Shown one piece after another: positions 1 to 5,999 of a stretch of 13,069 nt of DNA. The notes below the pieces were generated by a model. That model saw only the letters and a list, made by a program, of their open reading frames with translations. It did not search any database and was not told the DNA's origin. Every line of letters starts with the position of its first letter. Position 1 is the stretch's first letter. Origin of the DNA: Bacteroides sp. (GTDB lineage Bacteria; Bacteroidota; Bacteroidia; Bacteroidales; Bacteroidaceae); contig DXOJ01000537.1 in the NCBI GenBank assembly GCA_019412865.1, positions 1 to 13,069 of the forward strand, given 5' to 3'. Position numbers and translations under genes: made by a program.

Positions 1-102
1 TATAATAACTGCCCATATTCGATTTAATAAGGTGAAATCGGAATGAATGATCAGGATGTCAAAGCGTGTCCCCATGATATGAGGAATGAATCCATGAAAC
101 AT
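1..102 (-). CDS. N-terminus of a probable ApbE-like FAD:protein FMN transferase (partial, runs off left edge)
   Basis: This frame is open from the left edge through the end of the upstream gene and has its first ATG at 102, giving 34 residues. It contains M-G-T-R-F-D-I-L at about residues 10-17. That fits the M-G-T-x-F-x-I segment near the N-terminus of ApbE proteins, which attach FMN covalently to threonine in extracytoplasmic redox proteins. Several ApbE proteins without a signal peptide begin about ten residues before this motif, which favours the ATG at 102 over the one at 75 (the M of MGTRF). No good Shine-Dalgarno is seen for either. The gene follows the lipoprotein oxidoreductase in the same direction, 52 bases after its stop, so it is probably in the same operon. 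A 12-bp hairpin covers the start codon. With only 34 residues, the family call is tentative; the catalytic parts lie outside the window. Confidence 0.45.
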   Translation of the reverse strand, partial: MFHGFIPHIMGTRFDILIIHSDFTLLNRIWAVII

Positions 103-111
103 GGATTCATT
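85..111 (-). promoter_or_regulatory. Perfect 12-bp hairpin over the start codon of the left-edge gene
   Basis: AATGAATCCATG at 85-96 and CATGGATTCATT at 100-111 are exact reverse complements separated by AAA. In minus-strand RNA the AUG at 102-100 is the last three bases of the 5' arm, next to the loop. A stem of this kind could hide the start codon and lower translation of the ApbE-like gene. It has no GC-rich stem followed by a T tract on the minus strand, so it is a poor intrinsic terminator for the upstream oxidoreductase gene. Confidence 0.5.
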
Positions 112-154
112 ATTATAATATTTGTATCTTGTTTCTAACACCTTATTGAGCCTT

Positions 155-1558
155 TCAATTATTCTCCAATTTTGCCATTTCTACCGCAGTGGTAGTGATA
201 TAATATTTAGAGATTATATTTTCATTTTCCCATTCTGGCATATCTTTGTATTGAAGATAATGCAAGAATGTCTTGGCTACTTTACTGAAATGAGCTTCAT
301 GGTTTGATCTGTGTTCTTGTGGAATATCAATCAGATAAAGCTCGTTGTTTTCTTCTTTTACAGATAAGAACGGATAAGTGTCTCGTAATTCTTCAATGGT
401 TTTTTGTAACTGAATCCTGAATGTGGCACTGTCAATGTTCTGTCCTTTTTGAATGTAGAGTTCTTTTGTAAATCCGTTCTTTTTATTTTGAACTGTTTTT
501 AATGTGGCCTTAGTACCTTTCTTGGTGGAAGTGAAAGTGTCTCCTCCATTAGTTGGTGGAGCATAATTCCAAATGACTTTTATTCCTATATGAATTCCTT
601 TAATCGTAAAATTCAATGTTCCGTTTGCCAATACTTCCAATATGTTATTCTTTACGTATTTGTCAAGATAAGGAGGAAAAGAATCTATTTGAGTTGATTG
701 GCTGAACTCTGGCAATGTGATTGAAGTAGGCCAGTGGGTGGCGTTTGTTACTTTTACATCCGACTGGTAGCGGATCGTTTCATCCGAAAAGCACTGCCAT
801 TGCACCAGATCGATAAGGTGGGTCGTTACATCAGCAATACCTTCACCTTGTTGTGCTGTATCGTAATACCAGGCAGGTCTGATCAACGGTTTGCCGGATA
901 CGTTCTTGAAGAAATGATGAACACTTTCCATGGTGATAGAAGGACTCTCCGGTGAACCTTGCTGCAGTTCACCGAACAGTTCCTTTTTTTGTAATAGTTC
1001 TTTTTCTACAATGTTGAGAATATCATATCGCTCTGTCATCAGGTCATATAAAAGAAGATTTTTTTCTTTTGCCAGCCGATAAGCTTCAACCAGCAAGTTG
1101 AAATCCTTTTGATTGATTGCTAAAGGTTTATCAGAAAGAACGTTATATCCTGCTTTGATAGATTGTATTATATATTGTGTCTTTTTTTGATTGTTTCCTG
1201 CCAAAACAACAACATCTCCTTTCTGTCCGGCGAGCATTTGGGAAAGATAATCATCTCCTGTATACACCTGGCTTACCCATGAGGTGGGGGCCTCTGTACG
1301 TTGGTTGTAAGAGTTGATACTTTCCATATATTGGTTAAAGCCTGTCCCTTCGGGAGCATATACGTGAATTGTATCGTTGACATCTGTCAGCGTATCTTTC
1401 TGGAGTAAACTGGCGTGGAAATGTCCCGGATCGAGAACGATCAGTTTTATTTTATGAGAACCGTTTGCTTCATTGGCAGTCTGCCTTTTAGATAAAGAGC
1501 ATGAGACAACCACCAATGAAAGCACTAAAAGTCCGATGTTATTGTATGTAAATTTCAT
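155..1558 (-). CDS. Gfo/Idh/MocA-family oxidoreductase, lipoprotein
   Basis: This is a 467-residue protein with an N-terminal signal peptide ending in a lipobox, V-V-S-C with Cys20. The residues after the cysteine (S-L-S-K-R) are not acidic, so it probably faces the periplasm and is not displayed on the surface. The NAD-binding half is recognisable from V-V-V-L-A-G-N-N at about 116-123, where putative dehydrogenases place their sugar-binding loop, and from S-D-K-P-L at 142-146, the (E/D)-K-P motif whose Lys144 is a catalytic candidate. G-I-A-D-V-T-T-H-L-I-D-L at 240-251 matches the family's G-x-x-x-D-x-G-x-H-x-x-D segment, His247 being the usual proton-relay position. The N-terminal strand (I-V-L-D-P-G-H-F-H) does not show the classical G-x-G-x-x-G. 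It starts 4 bases after the stop of the next oxidoreductase gene, so the two are translationally linked. The substrate cannot be told from sequence; a sugar or a redox-neutral glycosidase role are both possible. Confidence 0.8.
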   Translation of the reverse strand: MKFTYNNIGLLVLSLVVVSCSLSKRQTANEANGSHKIKLIVLDPGHFHASLLQKDTLTDVNDTIHVYAPEGTGFNQYMESINSYNQRTEAPTSWVSQVYTGDDYLSQMLAGQKGDVVVLAGNNQKKTQYIIQSIKAGYNVLSDKPLAINQKDFNLLVEAYRLAKEKNLLLYDLMTERYDILNIVEKELLQKKELFGELQQGSPESPSITMESVHHFFKNVSGKPLIRPAWYYDTAQQGEGIADVTTHLIDLVQWQCFSDETIRYQSDVKVTNATHWPTSITLPEFSQSTQIDSFPPYLDKYVKNNILEVLANGTLNFTIKGIHIGIKVIWNYAPPTNGGDTFTSTKKGTKATLKTVQNKKNGFTKELYIQKGQNIDSATFRIQLQKTIEELRDTYPFLSVKEENNELYLIDIPQEHRSNHEAHFSKVAKTFLHYLQYKDMPEWENENIISKYYITTTAVEMAKLENN

Positions 1559-1562
1559 TCTT

Positions 1563-2573
1563 TTATTTCTTATTACAAGCCTTGATCAATTTCTGTGCAT
1601 CTTTCCAGCCTTTCTGGTAAGCTTCTTCTAGTGTGACAATTTTGCCATTTTGTTCTTTACTCATATTAGAAGCTTGCATAAAAGTGAATATTTCAATCGT
1701 TTCTTCTTTTGAAACAGGTGCAACTCCAGTTCGGAAGAATGTTAGGATTTGTTCAAGAAGTACTTTATAGCCCTGATATCCTCCTACGGCTATTGCTCCT
1801 TTGGAGGTAAAGGCTGTCCCTCCATAAATTTGCGGTCCTTTAGTGATTCCCCGGAATATGCCGATTCTTCCATCCTTCCAACGTCCTACTACAACATCTC
1901 CTCTGTCGGAAGACATGCGGTTGACAGACTCGCATCCCGTACCCATGACTGTGTACAAAGTTTCAACCCCATGGATTCCATAGAAACCGAAATCCGGGTG
2001 AGTGGGTTCCACTTTATGCGGAGAATAGCAGTCAGCTCCTAGGATTTTGCCTAGTTCATTATTCCGCAGTTTTTGATTTTGAGGAGTAAATCGTAAAGCA
2101 GAGGATGAGAAGATCGGTATGTTGTATTTCTCCGCCATCTCATAGATAGCAATAGCATCTCCTAATGTAGCTCCGATAGGCTTGTCTATGTAGCAGATCT
2201 TACCAGCTTTGAAGACCTCCATTGCTTGCTCCAGATGAAGTCGTCCGTCATTCGTTTCCAGAAGTACACAATCCACTTTATCCAATAAGTCTGCTATGGA
2301 AGAGACGATTTCTACTCCTTGCGTCTTTACTTTTTCAATGTATCCGGGAATACGTTCGTAGCTGGATTGAATTGTTTTAGAACCATACGGATAAGCGGCT
2401 ACTACCCGGAATCCTTGAGAAAAAGTTTCATCGGAGCCGCTATTGATCAATTCTGTAAAAGCGGTAGAATGGGAAGTATCCAAACCGATGATTCCTATTT
2501 TCATTATTTTTTGTGCGTATATACCGACACTGATCATCAGTAAGATAAAGAAAAAAGCGATTCTGTTTTTCAT
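1563..2573 (-). CDS. Gfo/Idh/MocA-family oxidoreductase with Sec signal peptide
   Basis: The protein has 336 residues and begins with a hydrophobic signal peptide ending near Y-A-Q (residues 19-21), without a lipobox, so export to the periplasm is predicted. The Rossmann fold starts at M-K-I-G-I-I-G-L-D-T-S-H (24-35). The glycine motif is altered: family members usually have G-x-G-x-x-(G/A), but here the turn reads G-L-D-T-S-H. L-E-T-N-D-G at 105-110 and Y-I-D-K-P-I-G at 128-134 are the next family landmarks, Lys131 being the catalytic candidate. G-I-H-G-V-E-T-L-Y at 199-207 supplies the conserved histidine (His201) region. The gene lies between nagB (6 bases away) and the lipoprotein oxidoreductase (4 bases), so the pair may act in sequence or on the same sugar. 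Family membership is firm; substrate and cofactor state are unknown. Confidence 0.85.
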   Translation of the reverse strand: MKNRIAFFFILLMISVGIYAQKIMKIGIIGLDTSHSTAFTELINSGSDETFSQGFRVVAAYPYGSKTIQSSYERIPGYIEKVKTQGVEIVSSIADLLDKVDCVLLETNDGRLHLEQAMEVFKAGKICYIDKPIGATLGDAIAIYEMAEKYNIPIFSSSALRFTPQNQKLRNNELGKILGADCYSPHKVEPTHPDFGFYGIHGVETLYTVMGTGCESVNRMSSDRGDVVVGRWKDGRIGIFRGITKGPQIYGGTAFTSKGAIAVGGYQGYKVLLEQILTFFRTGVAPVSKEETIEIFTFMQASNMSKEQNGKIVTLEEAYQKGWKDAQKLIKACNKK

Positions 2574-2579
2574 GATTGG

Positions 2580-3371
2580 TTATAAATTTATCTGTTCTGC
2601 ACTTTCAGTGTCCAAATATAACGAAGATTTTTCTTTTCTTCGCAATATGCTTGCCGGACATTTTTCTGAAATTTCACCATAAATGGCCCGATATACTGCG
2701 TGGGCTTTATTCTTGAAAGGGACAATACAAAACATCCATTCGGCTTTTAGCAAAGCAGGTATTGTTAGTGTCAAAGCTTCTTTAGGTACTAAATCTAATC
2801 TTTCGAAGCATTTTTCGTTAACTTGCTGTTGGCGGCATACCGGATCAAGTTTTACGATTTTCACCAGTTTGGGATCATTGAAATCAGCTACATCCGGATC
2901 ATTGAAAGCAATATGTCCATTTTCTCCGATACCTAGGCAAACAATGTCTACTGGATATTTAGTAAGCAGATCGGCATATCGTTTGCATTCCTCTTCAAGA
3001 CTCTCTGCGCGTCCATTCAGGTAGTTCACCTTTTTGAAAGGAACTTTGTCAAAGATACGAATACGGAGGAAATGCCCGAAACTTTGTGGCGCGTCCGGAT
3101 GAATACCTATGTATTCATCCATATGGAAGGCGTTGATTCTGGTCCAATCTATTCGCTTATCATGGATTAGATGATTTAAAAATTCGTCTTGTGAGGGAGC
3201 GGCGGCAAAGATCATATTGATTTCAGCCTTTTCTTCCAAGAGCTTGCAGATTCTGTCAGCTACTTCCTTTGCGGCTTCATTGCCCATTTGTTGGAGAGTG
3301 GGGTAAATTTTAATGGTTAATAGCTCTTGTTGAAATACTTTGGTTTCAGATTCATTTACTATAGATAACAT
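2580..3371 (-). CDS. nagB: Glucosamine-6-phosphate deaminase/isomerase-like protein (NagB family, atypical)
   Basis: I start this 263-residue protein at ATG 3371 and not at the longer open frame up to 3467. ATG 3371 has AGAAGG a few bases upstream and gives a length close to E. coli NagB (266), whereas the extra 32 residues lie over the end of nagA. The start overlaps the nagA 3' end by 20 bases, suggesting translational coupling. NagB enzymes convert glucosamine-6-phosphate to fructose-6-phosphate and ammonia in the cytoplasm. The family core is clear: F-H-M-D-E-Y at 82-87, with Asp85 matching the catalytic Asp72 of E. coli, and G-E-N-G-H-I-A-F-N-D-P at 149-159 with the ring-opening His153. 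Two things depart from the classic enzyme: the G-x-P-x-G-x-T-P phosphate loop reads F-A-A-A-P-S at 55-60, and the Asp of N-D-G-H is Asn151, while the Glu of F-N-E-P is Asp158. It may prefer another amino sugar phosphate. Confidence 0.8.
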   Translation of the reverse strand: MLSIVNESETKVFQQELLTIKIYPTLQQMGNEAAKEVADRICKLLEEKAEINMIFAAAPSQDEFLNHLIHDKRIDWTRINAFHMDEYIGIHPDAPQSFGHFLRIRIFDKVPFKKVNYLNGRAESLEEECKRYADLLTKYPVDIVCLGIGENGHIAFNDPDVADFNDPKLVKIVKLDPVCRQQQVNEKCFERLDLVPKEALTLTIPALLKAEWMFCIVPFKNKAHAVYRAIYGEISEKCPASILRRKEKSSLYLDTESAEQINL

Positions 3372-4539
3372 GGCCTTCTGATATTGTGTTAATAACATTG
3401 ATTTGATTGTCGAAAATGATAATGTCAGCATCTTTACCTGCTTCAAGAGAACCTTTTGATGAGTCAATGTGTAAAATGCGGGCAGGGGTGAGTGTCATCA
3501 TGCGGATAGCATCGGTGAGGGGGATGCCAGCTAATTGTACCATGGTTCTAACTAAACGGTCAGTGGTGGCTACACTACCTGCAAAAGCAGAACGATCCGG
3601 CATTTTTGCAACGCCATCTTCAATAATAACTTTTTGTCCGTTAGTCAGGCTTCCTAGAATGGACTCTCCATCTGGCATTCCAGCGCCTCGCATAGCATCG
3701 GTACAGAGTGCGGTTTTGTCAGGTCCTTTGAATTTATAAACAAATTGAAGGAGCGGCTTGGGGAGATGTATACCGTCAGCGATGATTTCGACTGTTATAT
3801 CATCAATCAAATAGGCAGCTTCCACTACTCCTGCATGTCGAAAAGCATTTCTGCGTGTTACGGATGACATGGCCGAATATAAGTGAGTTATATGAGTATA
3901 CCCGGCTTTGTTTGCTTTTTCCACCTCTTCATAGGTTGCGTCAGTATGTGCAATGGAAGGGAGGATATGCTGTCTTTGCAACTCTTCCCCCATTTCGATA
4001 GCTCCTTCCAATTCTGGCGCAACGCTCCAGCGTACAATATCCTGTGAGATATTTATAAAATGGTTATATTCTTTCGGACATGGTTTTTTAAGATAATTGG
4101 GGTCTTGTGCTCCACACTGGGAAGGTGAAAAATAAGGACCTTCAAGATGTAGACCTATAAATTTAGCGCCTTTATTATTCAGAACTTTCGCTTTTTTATA
4201 AATAGTAAAAGTATTCATTAACTCTTCATCGGTGCAGGTCAGAGTTGTAGGCACCATAGCTGTTGTTCCATACTTCGCATGAACTTCCGCTATTCTTAGA
4301 AATGCCTCTACTGTTCCGTCCATGAAATCATGTCCGCCACCTCCATGAACATGCATATCGATAAAACCAGGAGATACATACTGTTGTTTGGCATCTATTA
4401 TTTGGTCGTCTGGGGTTATCTCAAGCATTTTGTCGGCAAGGATTTGTTCGATCTTTCCGTTTTTGCAAATCAATGCCTTGCCCGTATCTATGCGATCAGG
4501 AAAGATGAGTTGTCCGTTTAGAATGATTAGTCTCTTCAT
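3352..4539 (-). CDS. nagA: N-acetylglucosamine-6-phosphate deacetylase
   Basis: This 395-residue cytoplasmic amidohydrolase removes acetate from N-acetylhexosamine-6-phosphate, the step before NagB. The family landmarks are in order: G-F-I-D-M-H-V-H-G at 58-66 with the metal ligand pair His63/His65, H-L-E-G-P-Y at 131-136 with Glu133 as metal ligand, H-T-D-A-T at 198-202, T-H-L-Y-S-A-M at 218-224 with His219, D-G-I-H-L at 255-259 with a substrate-binding His258, and C-T-D-A-M at 279-283 with the catalytic Asp281. The C-terminal G-x-L-x-x-G-K-D-A-D segment (363-372) is typical of amidohydrolases. All expected catalytic residues are present and the length matches the family. It follows the permease gene by 32 bases and overlaps nagB by 20. 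NagA enzymes can accept GlcNAc-6-P and in some lineages GalNAc-6-P; sequence alone does not settle which. Confidence 0.93.
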   Translation of the reverse strand: MKRLIILNGQLIFPDRIDTGKALICKNGKIEQILADKMLEITPDDQIIDAKQQYVSPGFIDMHVHGGGGHDFMDGTVEAFLRIAEVHAKYGTTAMVPTTLTCTDEELMNTFTIYKKAKVLNNKGAKFIGLHLEGPYFSPSQCGAQDPNYLKKPCPKEYNHFINISQDIVRWSVAPELEGAIEMGEELQRQHILPSIAHTDATYEEVEKANKAGYTHITHLYSAMSSVTRRNAFRHAGVVEAAYLIDDITVEIIADGIHLPKPLLQFVYKFKGPDKTALCTDAMRGAGMPDGESILGSLTNGQKVIIEDGVAKMPDRSAFAGSVATTDRLVRTMVQLAGIPLTDAIRMMTLTPARILHIDSSKGSLEAGKDADIIIFDNQINVINTISEGHVIYSK

Positions 4540-4571
4540 TTTATATTGTATGAGGTTTATTCATTTGTTTT

Positions 4572-5888
4572 TTATCTCCATGAAGTGATTTTGTGTCCTT
4601 TGACAGCAAAGAATACAAGATAAAGGAAGCAGGGGATTAATACCCAATAGCCGATACGTAAATCGTATATTTCAGCAAAATGACCATAAACTAACGGAAG
4701 GATTGCATTTCCGCAGAGTCCCATGATTAACAGTGAGGAACCTGTTTTGGTAAACTTTCCCAAGCCATGAATGGATAACGGCCAGATACCTGCATAAATC
4801 AGTGCATTTGGGAAGCCTAATGCATTGAGAAAAAAGATGGAGGCATTGGCTTGATGGCCGAAAAGGGTTACATTAAAGTCGGCAAATACAACTCCGAATG
4901 AAAGGAATAATCCTAGTACTGTACATATAATCAGTGCGTTTTTCTGTGAGATATATTTAGGAATTACGATGATTCCCAATATATAGCCGATCATCGTACA
5001 TGCCAGAGTATATGAGGGAAATGCTTTTGCCTCCAATAGATCCATGCCCATGGAATTGGCATAATTGATGATGGTATCAATGGCTATTACTTGTGTTCCT
5101 ACGTGAAAGAAGATAGCCAATGCGCCTAGAATAAGGTATGGAAAACCAAAAATGTTTTTCTGATTACTATGACCGCTTTCTTTTTCGTCTGTCGCGTTCT
5201 GTTCATCCGTATTAATTTCGGGTAAGACAGAATATCGAATGACGATACCCGCTAATAAAAGTAGTATTCCTAGTATAGTGTACGGAACGATGACACGTTG
5301 TATCAGTTCGTCAAGCATAACACTTTGGGTTATTGCGTCCAGTGTACCCGATTCTATCAGGGCAAAAAGTTCGCTGTCATCAGCTTTTAGAATCAATGCG
5401 GCGAAAATGAGAGGAGAGATAATTCCGGCAAACTTGTTACATATACCCATGATACTGATACGGCGGGCAGCGCTGTCAATCGGACCAATAATGGTTACGT
5501 ACGGATTAGCTGCCGTTTGCAGGATTGCCAGACCTGTTCCTATGGAGAACAAACCGATCAGGAAAATTTCGAATTGTCGAGCTAAAGCGGCTGGAACAAA
5601 TATGAAGGCTCCTAATGCGGTTAACATAAAGCCATACATGATTCCTCGTTTGAAGCCTACTTTCTTTAATAGTATCCCTGATGGAACAGCCATCACAAAA
5701 TAGGCAATGTAGAAAGCAAATGCTACAAAGTAGGATTCGAAATGTGTAAGTTCGCAGGATATACGGAAATAAGGAATGAGTATGGAGTTGACCCAGGATA
5801 CAAATCCAAAAATAAAGAACATTCCGGCTAGAATGGCTATTGAGATGTAGTAGGTCTTTTTTTCGTTTGATAGGTTCTTATTTTTCAT
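4572..5888 (-). CDS. Sugar MFS permease, fucose/glucose-galactose (FHS) family
   Basis: A 438-residue inner-membrane protein with about twelve hydrophobic segments. The first helix contains F-I-F-G-F-V-S-W-V-N-S-I-L-I-P-Y-F (about 24-40), and L-Q-T-A-A-N-P-Y-V-T near residues 123-132 is the hallmark of the FHS group (FucP, GluP and the NagP-type GlcNAc permeases of other bacteria). A hydrophilic loop with N-T-D-E-Q-N-A-T-D-E-K-E-S in the middle divides the two six-helix halves. Placement directly before nagA suggests that it brings a free N-acetylhexosamine into the cytoplasm by proton symport. If so, a kinase is needed, and none is in the window. The gap upstream (111 bases) is one of the two largest in the operon and may hold an internal promoter. 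The family is secure; the substrate is inferred from neighbours. Confidence 0.88.
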   Translation of the reverse strand: MKNKNLSNEKKTYYISIAILAGMFFIFGFVSWVNSILIPYFRISCELTHFESYFVAFAFYIAYFVMAVPSGILLKKVGFKRGIMYGFMLTALGAFIFVPAALARQFEIFLIGLFSIGTGLAILQTAANPYVTIIGPIDSAARRISIMGICNKFAGIISPLIFAALILKADDSELFALIESGTLDAITQSVMLDELIQRVIVPYTILGILLLLAGIVIRYSVLPEINTDEQNATDEKESGHSNQKNIFGFPYLILGALAIFFHVGTQVIAIDTIINYANSMGMDLLEAKAFPSYTLACTMIGYILGIIVIPKYISQKNALIICTVLGLFLSFGVVFADFNVTLFGHQANASIFFLNALGFPNALIYAGIWPLSIHGLGKFTKTGSSLLIMGLCGNAILPLVYGHFAEIYDLRIGYWVLIPCFLYLVFFAVKGHKITSWR

Positions 5889-5917
5889 AGTAACTGTGTT
5901 CTATTGAGTAATTATTT

Positions 5918-5935
5918 AAAGCAAAAGTATGCTTT
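5918..5935 (-). promoter_or_regulatory. Possible internal promoter -7 box within a short inverted repeat, upstream of the permease
   Basis: On the minus strand TACTTTTG (5929-5922) matches the Bacteroides -7 consensus TAnnTTTG and would place a start site roughly 25-30 bases before the permease ATG. It sits inside AAAGCA-N6-TGCTTT, an inverted repeat that could be an operator. I see no convincing -33 TTTG at the usual distance, so this may be chance in AT-rich DNA. The rest of the 111-base gap (5889-5999) shows only A/T-rich runs. If real, the promoter would let permease, nagA, nagB and the oxidoreductases be expressed apart from the SusD-GH part. Confidence 0.3.
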
Positions 5936-5999
5936 CTTTGGTTTATGGATTGATGAAAAAGCGAAAAATCATATTCAAAAAACGTATTCTTATCAAGTA

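Noticed and set aside
85..111. Intrinsic terminator after the lipoprotein oxidoreductase gene
   Set aside because: The stem is not GC-rich and no T tract follows on the minus strand; the frame beyond it looks coding.
2854..2910. Short direct repeat GGATCATTGAAA within nagB
   Set aside because: It encodes two F-N-D motifs of the family active-site region (F-N-D-P at 156-159 and 165-168), so it is explained by protein sequence.
3372..3467. Longer N-terminus for the NagB-like protein
   Set aside because: The extra 32 residues lie over the end of nagA, lack family similarity, and ATG 3371 has a good AGAAGG upstream.
5239..5703. Plus-strand open frame of 154 codons opposite the permease gene
   Set aside because: It is antisense to a well-supported membrane protein, has no recognisable domain, and all neighbours lie on the other strand.
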